Below are positions 1 through 6,506 of a stretch of DNA of 9,694 nucleotides, piece by piece (the stretch's first letter is position 1; each line of letters begins with the position of its first letter). This DNA is from JBFXDI01 sp050181295 (GTDB lineage Bacteria > Pseudomonadota > Alphaproteobacteria > Rhizobiales > Aestuariivirgaceae). A program made the position numbers and the translations under genes. The DNA lies in the NCBI GenBank assembly GCA_050181295.1, contig JBFXDI010000146.1:1-9694 (forward strand), in the 5' to 3' direction. Below the pieces are notes generated by a model. The model was not told the origin of the DNA, did no database searches, and saw nothing but the letters and a program-made list of their open reading frames with translations.

Positions 1-485
1 GCGGCGAGCCATTCGGCGACACGCCCGGAATCCGCCGTGACGCTCGCGGCATTGGCCTGCACCCACGCCAGGACGTCGGGTGCATCCGCGGGCGGGATGG
101 GCGCCAGCGCATTCAAGATGTAGGCCGCGGCGATGGAGCAGCCGAGCGACAGCACCGGCGTCCATGCGATCCAGTTGCACCACACCGAGAGCGGGGCGAT
201 GACCTTCGAATAGCGGACCCAGGCGGCGGCGCCGTACACCGATGCGCCGCCGGATTTGTTGGGAAAGAGCCCCGCCATCTCGGCGTAGGTGAAGGACTGG
301 ATCAGTCCCATCAGCATGGAGACGATCCAGACGAGGAAGGCCACCTTGCCGGTCGTGCCGGCGATGCCTCCGATCGAGAAGAGAACCAGAGCGGGCACGC
401 CGCTCGCAACCCAGAACGCGCCGGTCCAGTCGATGGACCGATGCAGCCCGTTTCCGGGTGAATCTTGGACTGTCGTCGTTGTCAT
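1..485 (-). CDS. APC-family amino acid permease, N-terminal part (cut by window edge)
   Basis: This is a secondary transporter of the amino acid-polyamine-organocation superfamily, acting in the inner membrane. Only the first 161 residues are present; the frame is open to the left edge. After a short cytoplasmic N-terminus (about 1-18), a first membrane segment (about 22-43) contains the unwound glycine motif FSIGGIAG typical of APC helix 1. A second segment (about 46-64) leads into YAEMAGLFPNKSGGASVYGA (67-86), the well-conserved APC loop between helices 2 and 3. A further segment covers about 97-126. The ATG at 485 is preceded, 5 bases upstream on the minus strand, by AGGGGG, a good ribosome binding site. 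The gene is divergent from a glutamine amidotransferase and lies behind a sigma-54-like promoter, suggesting nitrogen-responsive uptake of an amino acid or amine. Family is confident; substrate is not determinable from this fragment. Confidence 0.88.
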   Translation of the reverse strand, partial: MTTTTVQDSPGNGLHRSIDWTGAFWVASGVPALVLFSIGGIAGTTGKVAFLVWIVSMLMGLIQSFTYAEMAGLFPNKSGGASVYGAAAWVRYSKVIAPLSVWCNWIAWTPVLSLGCSIAAAYILNALAPIPPADAPDVLAWVQANAASVTADSGRVAEWLA

Positions 486-505
486 TGCTTCCCCCTAGTT
501 CTGCG

Positions 506-523
506 CCGTACGTGCTGGTACGG
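506..523. promoter_or_regulatory. Short inverted repeat in the permease leader, possible operator
   Basis: CCGTAC (506-511) and GTACGG (518-523) form a perfect 6-bp inverted repeat with a 6-base spacer. It sits 20 bases upstream of the permease start codon, between the predicted sigma-54 start site (about 529) and the ribosome binding site. It could be an operator or a small leader hairpin. The motif is short, so function is inference only. Confidence 0.3.
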
Positions 524-540
524 ACGTATTTTCTTATGAG

Positions 541-555
541 GCAACTATTGTGCCA
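541..555 (-). promoter_or_regulatory. Sigma-54 (RpoN) -24/-12 promoter for the permease
   Basis: On the minus strand the sequence reads CTGGCAC, five bases (AATAG), then TTGC. This matches the RpoN consensus YTGGCAC-N5-TTGC in every core position, with the invariant GG and GC at the required 10-base spacing. The base after TGGCAC is A rather than the preferred G, and the base after TTGC is C rather than A/T. Transcription would start near 529, giving a leader of about 44 bases to the permease ATG at 485. Such promoters need an enhancer-binding activator such as NtrC; I could not identify a convincing NtrC site in 556-762. A weaker overlapping sigma-70 reading (TTGTCG, 17 bases, CACAAT) is also possible. 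Confidence 0.6.
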
Positions 556-750
556 GACGTGAAAGTGGCCGACAAGGACATCGCGTGGGGGCGTTGTTGT
601 GGCTCCGGTTTTTGCCGCTTTGCAGGGAGGCGGTGCCCAGCGAGGACCCTCTTCGACGAGGACGCGGAAAGCTGCTCAAGGAATGGGCATCAGCCGGATG
701 GATAGGCAACGGACCGCAGCTCGGTGTCCTGCGCGGTGGGAATGAAAAAA

Positions 751-756
751 GGGAAG
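751..756 (+). promoter_or_regulatory. Ribosome binding site deciding the amidotransferase start
   Basis: GGGAAG lies 6 bases before the ATG at 763. Two in-frame upstream candidates, GTG at 724 and ATG at 742, have no comparable purine-rich site, and translation from them would add a basic stretch (MKKGKKF) before the conserved MKVLVLQH beta strand. This favours 763. Confidence 0.6.
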
Positions 757-762
757 AAGTTC

Positions 763-1473
763 ATGAAGGTTCTGGTTCTGCAGCATGTGGATGTCGAGCA
801 TCCGGGGGTGTTCCGCGATTTTCTGCGCGAGGACGGGCTCGCCTGGCACACGGTCGAGCTCGACCAGGGCGAAGCCATTCCCGATCTCGAGCCGTTCGAC
901 GTCATGATGGTCATGGGCGGCCCGCAGGACACGTGGCAGGAGGACCAGTTCCCGTGGCTCAAAGCGGAGAAGGCCGCCATCCGTCGCTTCGTGGCCGACA
1001 TGGGACGGCCTTATCTCGGGATGTGTCTCGGCCATCAGCTGCTGGCGGATGCGGTCGGCGGGCGCGTGGGGCCGGGGCCGCGGCCCGAGGTCGGCGCGCT
1101 CACCATCACGCAGACGGCCGAGGGCCGCCGCGATCCGCTGCTCGCGGGCGTGCCTGATCCGATCCAGGTGCTGCAGTGGCACGGGGCCGAGGTGAAGGCG
1201 CTGCCGGATGGGGCGGTGCATCTCGCGCGCTCGGAGGCGTGCGAGTACCAGGCGTTCCGCTACGGCGCGCGCGCCTACGGCCTGCAGTGTCATGTGGAGG
1301 CGGGGCCGGAGACAGTTCCCAACTGGGTGGCGATCCCCGAGTATGAGCGTGCGCTCGAGCAGACGCTCGGGCCGGGAAGCGCGCAGAAGCTCACCTCCGA
1401 CGTGGCGGCGCTGCTGCCGACGTATGGCGCAACGGCGCGCACGATCTACAACAACTTCAAGGCGCTCATCTAG
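763..1473 (+). CDS. Class I glutamine amidotransferase (GMP synthase-like GATase domain)
   Basis: A 236-residue cytoplasmic protein consisting of a single type 1 glutamine amidotransferase domain (COG0518-like), predicted to release ammonia from glutamine or to hydrolyse a gamma-glutamyl amide. The nucleophile elbow GMCLGHQ is at 86-92, with Cys88 as nucleophile. The oxyanion-loop motif MGGPQD is at 51-56, QWHGAE at 138-143, and the remaining catalytic pair His177 and Glu179 lies in QCHVE. All triad residues are intact. There is no attached synthetase domain, so the acceptor or partner is unknown; it is not a PuuD-type C26 peptidase by motif. The start at 763 is chosen on the ribosome binding site and on MKVLVLQH as the first strand. 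It is divergent from an amino acid permease, which may indicate a shared role in amino-acid nitrogen use. The stop codon lies within the left arm of a hairpin. Confidence 0.9.
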   Translation: MKVLVLQHVDVEHPGVFRDFLREDGLAWHTVELDQGEAIPDLEPFDVMMVMGGPQDTWQEDQFPWLKAEKAAIRRFVADMGRPYLGMCLGHQLLADAVGGRVGPGPRPEVGALTITQTAEGRRDPLLAGVPDPIQVLQWHGAEVKALPDGAVHLARSEACEYQAFRYGARAYGLQCHVEAGPETVPNWVAIPEYERALEQTLGPGSAQKLTSDVAALLPTYGATARTIYNNFKALI

Positions 1474-1517
1474 AGCGTGGTTGTTTTTACTTGAATCGAA
1501 ACCACGCTCTAGATTTT
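1470..1517 (+). terminator. Rho-independent-type terminator, CTAGAGC palindromic repeat
   Basis: CTAGAGCGTGGTT (1470-1482) and its exact reverse complement (1500-1512) form a 13-bp perfect stem with a 17-base loop, followed at once by ATTTTT (1512-1517 region). The amidotransferase stop codon TAG (1471-1473) is inside the left arm. The shape is that of an intrinsic terminator. The stem sequence also resembles a CTAGAGC-type palindrome dispersed in many Hyphomicrobiales genomes (general knowledge, not checked). Confidence 0.7.
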
Positions 1518-1522
1518 TGATG

Positions 1523-1573
1523 AGACCGATGATTCACGCTTCGGACTGATAGGGTCCGAAGCGATCATGGTCT
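1523..1573. repeat. Second intergenic hairpin, probably the other half of a two-hairpin repeat unit
   Basis: CGCTTCGGAC (1537-1546) and GTCCGAAGCG (1554-1563) form a perfect 10-bp stem with a 7-base loop. The pairing resumes further out with AGACC (1523-1527) against GGTCT (1569-1573), separated by a few unpaired bases. With the hairpin at 1470-1512 it fills nearly all of the gap before the LysR gene, leaving only 22 bases upstream of its start. Confidence 0.6.
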
Positions 1574-1595
1574 AACCGCGGCGCAGGCCTTTCCC

Positions 1596-2516
1596 GTGGA
1601 CAAGCTCGAAGCCATGACGGTGCTGACGAAGGTGGTCGCGAGCGGAAGCTTCGCGGAGGCGGCGCGCCGGCTCGGGGTGACGCGATCGGCCATCAGCAAG
1701 GCCGTCACGCAGCTCGAGCAGGAACTCGGCGCGCGCCTTCTCGACCGCACGACGCGGCGCGTCTCGCCGACCGAGGCGGGGCTCGCCTACTACGAACGCT
1801 GCCTCGCCATCCTGGCCCAGATCGAGGAGATGGAAGCGCAGATCGCGCGGCTCCACGACGAGCCCAAGGGCGTGCTCAAGATCAACGCGCCGATGTCGTT
1901 CGGCACGCTCTATCTCGGGTCGGCGATCGCCGACTTCATGGACCGCTACCGGGAGCTCAAGGTCGAGCTGACGCTCACCGACCGCATGATCGATCCGCTC
2001 GAGGAGGGCGTCGACGTCACTGTGCGCATCGGGGCGATGGTGGATTCAAGCCTCATCGCGCGGCGCATCTCGACGGTGCGCGTCGTGGTGGTGGCGAGCC
2101 CGGACTACCTCAAGCGGCACGGCACGCCCAAGCGGCCGGACGATCTCATCGACCACAAGTGCCTGCACTACGGGCATTCGATCACCGTTCCGCGCTGGGC
2201 GCTGACCGAGAACGGTGTGCCGGTGACGGTGCCGGTGTCGGCGTGCCTCAGCTCCAACAACGGCGACACGCTGCGGGACGCGGCGATCAAGGGCATCGGC
2301 ATCGCGCGGCTGCCGACGTTCCTGGTCGGCGCCGACATCGCGGCGGGGCGGCTCGCGGTCGTGCTCGCCGACTACCCGCCCGAGGACGGGGCGATCCATG
2401 CGCTCTATGCGCCGAACCGCTTCCTCGCCGCCAAGTCGCGGGTGTTCATCGACTTCCTCGTCGAGCGGTTCGGCACGCCGGCGTGGGAGCGTGGAGGAGC
2501 CAAAGCCGCAAAGTGA
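1596..2516 (+). CDS. LysR-type transcriptional regulator (CrgA-like)
   Basis: A 306-residue DNA-binding regulator of full LysR length. The N-terminal winged helix-turn-helix (about 1-60) shows the family pattern: FAEAARRLGVTRSAISKAV (19-37), then LEQELGARLLDRTTRRVSPTEAG (40-62). A linker helix (about 63-90) leads into the periplasmic-binding-protein-like effector domain (about 92-294), of the kind found in CrgA-like regulators. No ligand can be predicted. The GTG start at 1596 gives the typical N-terminus DKLEAMTVL; the internal ATG at 1614 would cut into helix 1. No strong ribosome binding site precedes it, only AGG about 10 bases upstream. LysR genes usually stand divergent from a target; here the upstream gene is co-directional and the downstream operon is convergent, so the target is unclear. 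A promoter would have to overlap the palindromic repeat or lie further upstream. Confidence 0.92.
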   Translation: MDKLEAMTVLTKVVASGSFAEAARRLGVTRSAISKAVTQLEQELGARLLDRTTRRVSPTEAGLAYYERCLAILAQIEEMEAQIARLHDEPKGVLKINAPMSFGTLYLGSAIADFMDRYRELKVELTLTDRMIDPLEEGVDVTVRIGAMVDSSLIARRISTVRVVVVASPDYLKRHGTPKRPDDLIDHKCLHYGHSITVPRWALTENGVPVTVPVSACLSSNNGDTLRDAAIKGIGIARLPTFLVGADIAAGRLAVVLADYPPEDGAIHALYAPNRFLAAKSRVFIDFLVERFGTPAWERGGAKAAK

Positions 2517-2520
2517 GCGG

Positions 2521-2542
2521 CGCCGCCGTCATTCGGGCGGCG
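2521..2542. terminator. GC-rich hairpin between convergent genes
   Basis: CGCCGCC (2521-2527) and GGCGGCG (2536-2542) form a 7-bp stem with an 8-base loop. It lies between the LysR stop (2516) and the convergent DUF4340 stop (2529-2531), partly inside the end of the latter. There is no T-tract, so any terminator role, perhaps in both directions, is tentative; GC-rich DNA gives such stems by chance. Confidence 0.3.
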
Positions 2543-3671
2543 GCATGACGCCTGGCGGCAGCATATCCGGGGGCATGGTTCCAGGGGGCATGGCGCCGTG
2601 AGGCATCGCGCCCGGCGGCGATGCGCCCTCGGCGCCCGGCGCGGACGCCGGCGTGTCGTCCTCGAGGAGGTCGGCGAGCTTCTTCAGCATGGTGTCGGCC
2701 TTGGACGGGGTGACCGAGAACTCCCAGCCGGCGGTGCGGGTGCGGATGCCGTCGGCGGCCGTCTTGGCGTCGCCCTCGCTCGCCGGATCGACGGCGATCC
2801 AGACGGCGTCCTTGTCGCGGCGGACCTTGAGCGCGATCTTCAAGCCGCTCTCGGTCTCGAAGGCGACGGTGCCGGCCTCGCCCGCGGTCGAAGCATCGGC
2901 CTTGCGCACGTTGTCGAAGTCGAGGAAGGACGCCGCCTCGACGATGTTGTCGATCATGTTGACGTACTTCACCTTCTTGCCGGCGGGAATGGCGGCGAGG
3001 GTGTGCGAGCCGTCGTCGGCGCGCTTGATCTCGTAGGGCGTCTCGCCGGCGACGGTGACGGTGAGCGTCCTCACCTTGTCGGCGGGGTTTTCGAAGACGC
3101 GGGCGGTGGCCCAGTCCTTGAGCGCCGCGCCGCCGGTGATGCTCGTGCTCGCGAGCCAGCTCTGCTCGTCGCCGGGGCGGCGCACGTAGGTGCCGCCCTT
3201 GTCCTTCGCTCCGGCGCCGGTCGCCGCGAGGCGCGGTTTCCCGGCGATGACCTCGGCGATGGTGGCACCGTCCGCGGTCTCGAGCTTGATCAGGCGCGCA
3301 TTGGAGTTCTTGCCGGTGGGATCGTCGACCTCGAGCGCGGCGTAGCGGGTCGAGACGCGGGTCTTCGGCTCGAGCAGGGTGGCGTCGGCGAGCGAGGTGA
3401 CGAGCGCGCGCACCTTCTCGGTTTCGGCCGGGTAGCCGTCCTGGCTTTTCACGAGCCATGTGTCGCCCGTCTTCTCGATGACGAGGGGACGGCCGCCCTG
3501 GGTGACGGAGAGGCGGGCGATCTCGCCCGCGCGCGCGGCGAGGCCGGGCACGAGCTTGCCGGTGCCGGTCGCCCCGAGCGTGCCGGGTGCGCGCGCCGAA
3601 TAGACGGCGATGGCGGTGATCAGGGAGAGCACCGCGACGGTGGCGAGGGCTGCGAATTCTCTAGGTGTCAT
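2529..3671 (-). CDS. DUF4340 domain-containing envelope protein, last gene of the Gld-type ABC operon
   Basis: A 380-residue protein with one N-terminal membrane anchor (about 7-24) and a soluble region expected outside the cytoplasm. The body has the DUF4340 pattern: VIEKTGDTWLVKSQDGYPAE (64-83), then KVRALVTSLADATLLEPKTR, then a second related half with beta-rich repeats (about 195-335). DUF4340 proteins are commonly encoded next to GldG-type ABC genes; their function is unknown. The ATG at 3671 gives the anchor directly and lies 28 bases after the upstream stop. An open extension to 3776 would add only a Ser/Arg-rich stretch overlapping the previous gene. The extreme C-terminus (351-380) is an unusual Met/Pro tail with a five-residue period. 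It is convergent with the LysR gene, with 12 bases between stop codons. Family assignment comes from pattern and context. Confidence 0.8.
   Translation of the reverse strand: MTPREFAALATVAVLSLITAIAVYSARAPGTLGATGTGKLVPGLAARAGEIARLSVTQGGRPLVIEKTGDTWLVKSQDGYPAETEKVRALVTSLADATLLEPKTRVSTRYAALEVDDPTGKNSNARLIKLETADGATIAEVIAGKPRLAATGAGAKDKGGTYVRRPGDEQSWLASTSITGGAALKDWATARVFENPADKVRTLTVTVAGETPYEIKRADDGSHTLAAIPAGKKVKYVNMIDNIVEAASFLDFDNVRKADASTAGEAGTVAFETESGLKIALKVRRDKDAVWIAVDPASEGDAKTAADGIRTRTAGWEFSVTPSKADTMLKKLADLLEDDTPASAPGAEGASPPGAMPHGAMPPGTMPPDMLPPGVMPPPE
2532..2621 (-). repeat. 15-bp imperfect tandem repeat coding a Met/Pro-rich tail
   Basis: The last 30 codons of the DUF4340 gene repeat with a five-residue period: AMPHG, AMPPG, TMPPD, MLPPG, VMPPP. 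At DNA level the units are 15-bp imperfect copies (for example GGCATGGTTCCAGGG and GGCATGGCGCCGTGA on the plus strand). Such a tract can change length by slippage without shifting the frame. Confidence 0.65.
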
Positions 3672-3699
3672 CGCTCTCAAATCTCCAGGTCGCGGCGCG

Positions 3700-5730
3700 T
3701 CACGATTTCGCGGCCGTGCGGCGCGAGCGCCAGTATGTCCATGCGAGGCCGAAGACGACGATGAGGATCGGGACAAGGGCGATATTGGCGAACTGCAGCC
3801 AGCCGTCGAGATTGTTGATGCTCTGGCTGAGCGCGAGCTTCACCTGGCGCAGCTCGCGGCGCGTGTCGAGCATCTCGCCCGTGAAGCGCTCGACGGCCTC
3901 GCGCTCCTGGTCGGAGACGATGACGCTGCCGCCGGTCGAGGCGGCCGCGCTGGTTGCCTGCAGCTTCTCGAGCTCCTGCTCGACGGACTTGAGCTTGGCG
4001 GTCAGCGCCTCCTCCTTCTCGCGGAACTTGCGCTCGGCGTCGCGGCGCAGGTCCTCGACCAGGGTGAAGGTGCGCTCGCGGATGCCGCGGCCGCGCAGCG
4101 CGATGAGGGCGTCGCTGCCGGAGAGGTTCTCGAGGGCGCCGACGATGAAGGCCCCGTTGCCGGCCGAAGGGATCACGAACTGCTGGCCCATCATCTCGCG
4201 GGCATCGACCCAGAAGCGGTCGGCGAGGAGGTCCGTGTCGGCGACCACGATGGCGTTGATGCGGCCCGTGGCGACGTGGCCGGGGGGCGGCGTGCCTGCC
4301 GGCGCGGCGTCCTTGGCTGCGTCGGGCTTGGCGGCGTCGTCCTTTTTCGCCTCGTCCTTCTGCGTCTCGTCCTTCTTGTCGTCCTTCTTCTCCGGCTTCG
4401 GCACGCCGTTCGGGAAGGTGGTCTTGGCCTCGCCGGAAATGCGGGCGGCGAGCACGAGCGGCGTGCCGCCCGGCACGTAGTTGCGCAGGAGGGCAACGGG
4501 ATCGGCGGTCATGCCGACCTTGTCGGTGCCGATGACCATGGCATCGGGCGAGGTGGAGAGGATCGGCGTCACAGAGGTCGTGGCGCCGGTGGCGTTGGAC
4601 AGGACGCCGGCGGAGGCGAGGTTCAGGGACTCGATGCCGCTCGACAGCACGTCGCGCTGGTCGATGTTGGATTTGTCGAGCCCGAGCCAGGCCACGAACT
4701 CCGTCACCGAGCTATCCTCGCGGCCGAACTGCACGCGGCGCGCGTGGCGGATGTCGGCCGCCGTCGTCTTGGGATCGAAGTCGATGCCCCAGGTCTTGAG
4801 CAGCTTGGCCAGCTCGGCGCGGCCTTCGCCCTGCTTCTGCATGAGCTCGAACTGCGCCGATTCCCCCAGCGGATCGATGAGCACGAGGAGCTTGCCGCCC
4901 TTCAGCGCATACTGGTCGATGGCGTAGGCGGCCTCGGGGGTGAGCTGGGTCGGCTGGGCGACGAGCAGCACGTCGATGCGGGAGGGGATCTCCTTCGCCG
5001 ACTGGTCGACGGTCTCGACGTCGAAGAACTCGCGGATCTGGCTCATGACGACCCAGGGCGGCGTCTCCTGCTGCGTCATCGGGTTCTGGCCGCCGTCGAG
5101 GGGCAGCGAGGTCATGACGCCGACGCGCGGCTTCTTCGGGTTGGAGAGCGCGTGGATGAGCTTGGTGATGTCGTACTCGACGAAGTTCTCGCGGTCCGGC
5201 GAGAAGATCGGGATCACCTGCTGGTCGTCGGTAGAGTTCAAGGCGGTGAGGCCGAAGTAGGCCATCTCGCCCTCGGCGTTGATGCGCCGCCCGCTCAAGC
5301 CGGCGGCCACGGCCTGATCCTCGGCGTCGGAGAAGGGCTCGGGATCGAGAATGGTCAGCTCGAGCATGCCGCCGGAGATGCGCTGGAACTCCTCGAGCAG
5401 GGTGCGGACGCGCTGGAAGTAGCTCTTGTAGGTGGAGGAGAGCTCGCCGAGCTTTTTCGAGAAATAGAGGTGCGCCTGGATCGGCTCGTCGATCGATCGC
5501 AGCACGGTCACCGAGCCCGGCGAGATGGTGTAGAGATTGTCCTGGGTGAGGTCGGCCTTCCAGCCGCTCATGGTCTCGGAGGCGATGAGGTTGACGGAGA
5601 GGAGCGTCACGGCCGCAAGCGCGAGGCCGCTCCAGGCGAGGCGCGCCGGCGTGAGACGCGCGGCCCACGTGACGAGCCCGGCGAAGGCTTCGGAAAGATA
5701 GGCACCAAGGCGGGACACGAAGTCTGTCAT
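3700..5730 (-). CDS. GldG-family ABC transporter auxiliary protein
   Basis: A 676-residue membrane-anchored protein of the ABC_transp_aux (GldG-like) family. A membrane segment at about 33-51 is followed by LTQDNLYTISPGSVTVLRSI (61-80), the characteristic family opening. A large domain presumed to lie outside the cytoplasm follows, including DVLLVAQPTQLTPEAAYAID (253-272) and GGKLLVLIDPLGE (278-290). A Lys/Asp-rich low-complexity stretch (about 447-472) interrupts the domain. A coiled coil (about 561-640) precedes a second membrane segment (about 646-665) and a basic tail. The ATG at 5730 lies 10 bases after the ABC permease stop and gives MTDFVSRLG; an open extension to 5817 overlaps the permease and looks non-coding. 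The likely role is a non-catalytic partner of the ABC core. Substrate is unknown, and no other gliding genes are visible. Confidence 0.85.
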   Translation of the reverse strand: MTDFVSRLGAYLSEAFAGLVTWAARLTPARLAWSGLALAAVTLLSVNLIASETMSGWKADLTQDNLYTISPGSVTVLRSIDEPIQAHLYFSKKLGELSSTYKSYFQRVRTLLEEFQRISGGMLELTILDPEPFSDAEDQAVAAGLSGRRINAEGEMAYFGLTALNSTDDQQVIPIFSPDRENFVEYDITKLIHALSNPKKPRVGVMTSLPLDGGQNPMTQQETPPWVVMSQIREFFDVETVDQSAKEIPSRIDVLLVAQPTQLTPEAAYAIDQYALKGGKLLVLIDPLGESAQFELMQKQGEGRAELAKLLKTWGIDFDPKTTAADIRHARRVQFGREDSSVTEFVAWLGLDKSNIDQRDVLSSGIESLNLASAGVLSNATGATTSVTPILSTSPDAMVIGTDKVGMTADPVALLRNYVPGGTPLVLAARISGEAKTTFPNGVPKPEKKDDKKDETQKDEAKKDDAAKPDAAKDAAPAGTPPPGHVATGRINAIVVADTDLLADRFWVDAREMMGQQFVIPSAGNGAFIVGALENLSGSDALIALRGRGIRERTFTLVEDLRRDAERKFREKEEALTAKLKSVEQELEKLQATSAAASTGGSVIVSDQEREAVERFTGEMLDTRRELRQVKLALSQSINNLDGWLQFANIALVPILIVVFGLAWTYWRSRRTAAKS

Positions 5731-5740
5731 GCGGGGCGCC

Positions 5741-6487
5741 TCACGCGGATTTCTTCTGGCCGACGGCGATCGCATTGGCGAACAGCGCGAAGGCAATGAT
5801 GGAGACGAAGAAGACAAGCGAGCCGAGGCTGATGACGCCGCGCGTGATCTCCTCGTAGTGGGTGAGGAAGCTCATGCTGGCGACGGCGTCGGCGACGATG
5901 CGCGGCGTCCAGGCGCGGAGCGCGGCCTGCACCAGCTCCATGCCGCTGGTCACGAAAAGGAAGCACACGGTGGCGGCGAGGATGAAGGCGATGACCTGGT
6001 TCTTGGTCAGCGCCGAGATGAAGGCGCCGATGGCGAGGAAGGCGCCGGCCATCAGGAAGCTGCCGAGGTAGCTCGTCAGGATGACGCCGTTGTCGGGGTC
6101 GCCCAGCACGTTGACGGTGATCCACATGGGGAAGGTGAGGACCAGCGCCAGGCCGATGAAGGCCCAGGCGGCGAAGAACTTGCCGAGGATGGCCTCGGCG
6201 GGGGAGATCGGCAGCGTCATCAGGAGCTCGATGGTGCCGCTTTTCCTCTCCTCGGCCCAGAGGCGCATGGCGACGGCGGGCACGAGCAGGAGATACAGCC
6301 AGGGATGGTAGGCGAAGAAGGAATCGAGGTTCGCCTGCCCGCGGTCGAAGAAGCCGCCGATGTAGAAGGCGAAGGCGCCGGTGAGGGCGACGAAGATGGT
6401 GAGGAAGACGGCGGCGAGCGGGGTCGCGAAGTAGGCGGCGAACTCGCGCTTGGCGATGACGTAGGCGGTCTTGATGGTATCCAGCAT
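5741..6487 (-). CDS. ABC-2 type permease (GldF-like)
   Basis: A 248-residue inner-membrane permease with about six hydrophobic segments (near 25-45, 62-76, 104-126, 142-160, 165-183, 220-243). The conserved ABC-2 stretch AEERKSGTIELLMTLPIS (78-95), at the cytoplasmic interface where the ATPase docks, is clear. FLTHYEEITRGVISLGSLVF (207-226) is typical of GldF/NosY-like permeases. The length is normal for the family. The start at 6487 is 19 bases downstream of the ATPase stop, and the GldG start follows 10 bases after this gene, so the three are almost certainly one transcript. It should form the membrane pore with the upstream ATPase, probably as a homodimer since only one permease gene is present. 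Export rather than import is likely because no periplasmic binding protein gene is present. Confidence 0.9.
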   Translation of the reverse strand: MLDTIKTAYVIAKREFAAYFATPLAAVFLTIFVALTGAFAFYIGGFFDRGQANLDSFFAYHPWLYLLLVPAVAMRLWAEERKSGTIELLMTLPISPAEAILGKFFAAWAFIGLALVLTFPMWITVNVLGDPDNGVILTSYLGSFLMAGAFLAIGAFISALTKNQVIAFILAATVCFLFVTSGMELVQAALRAWTPRIVADAVASMSFLTHYEEITRGVISLGSLVFFVSIIAFALFANAIAVGQKKSA

Positions 6488-6506
6488 GGTGTCGCTCTTT
6501 TCGTCC

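Noticed and set aside
618..640. Possible NtrC-like enhancer (TGCA...GGTGC) upstream of the sigma-54 promoter
   Set aside because: Only one half-site resembles the consensus and the dyad symmetry is poor. I do not regard it as supported.
585..1157. Open frame on the plus strand overlapping the amidotransferase start
   Set aside because: The product becomes Arg/Gly/Ala-rich low complexity and lies in a different frame from the amidotransferase, whose catalytic motifs are intact.
3610..5799. Very long open frame on the plus strand opposite the GldG-like gene, extending over the DUF4340 start
   Set aside because: The translation is a monotonous Gly/Asp/Glu/Arg/Leu-rich product without recognisable motifs. 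It is the expected antisense shadow of a GC-rich gene, while the minus strand encodes clear family motifs.
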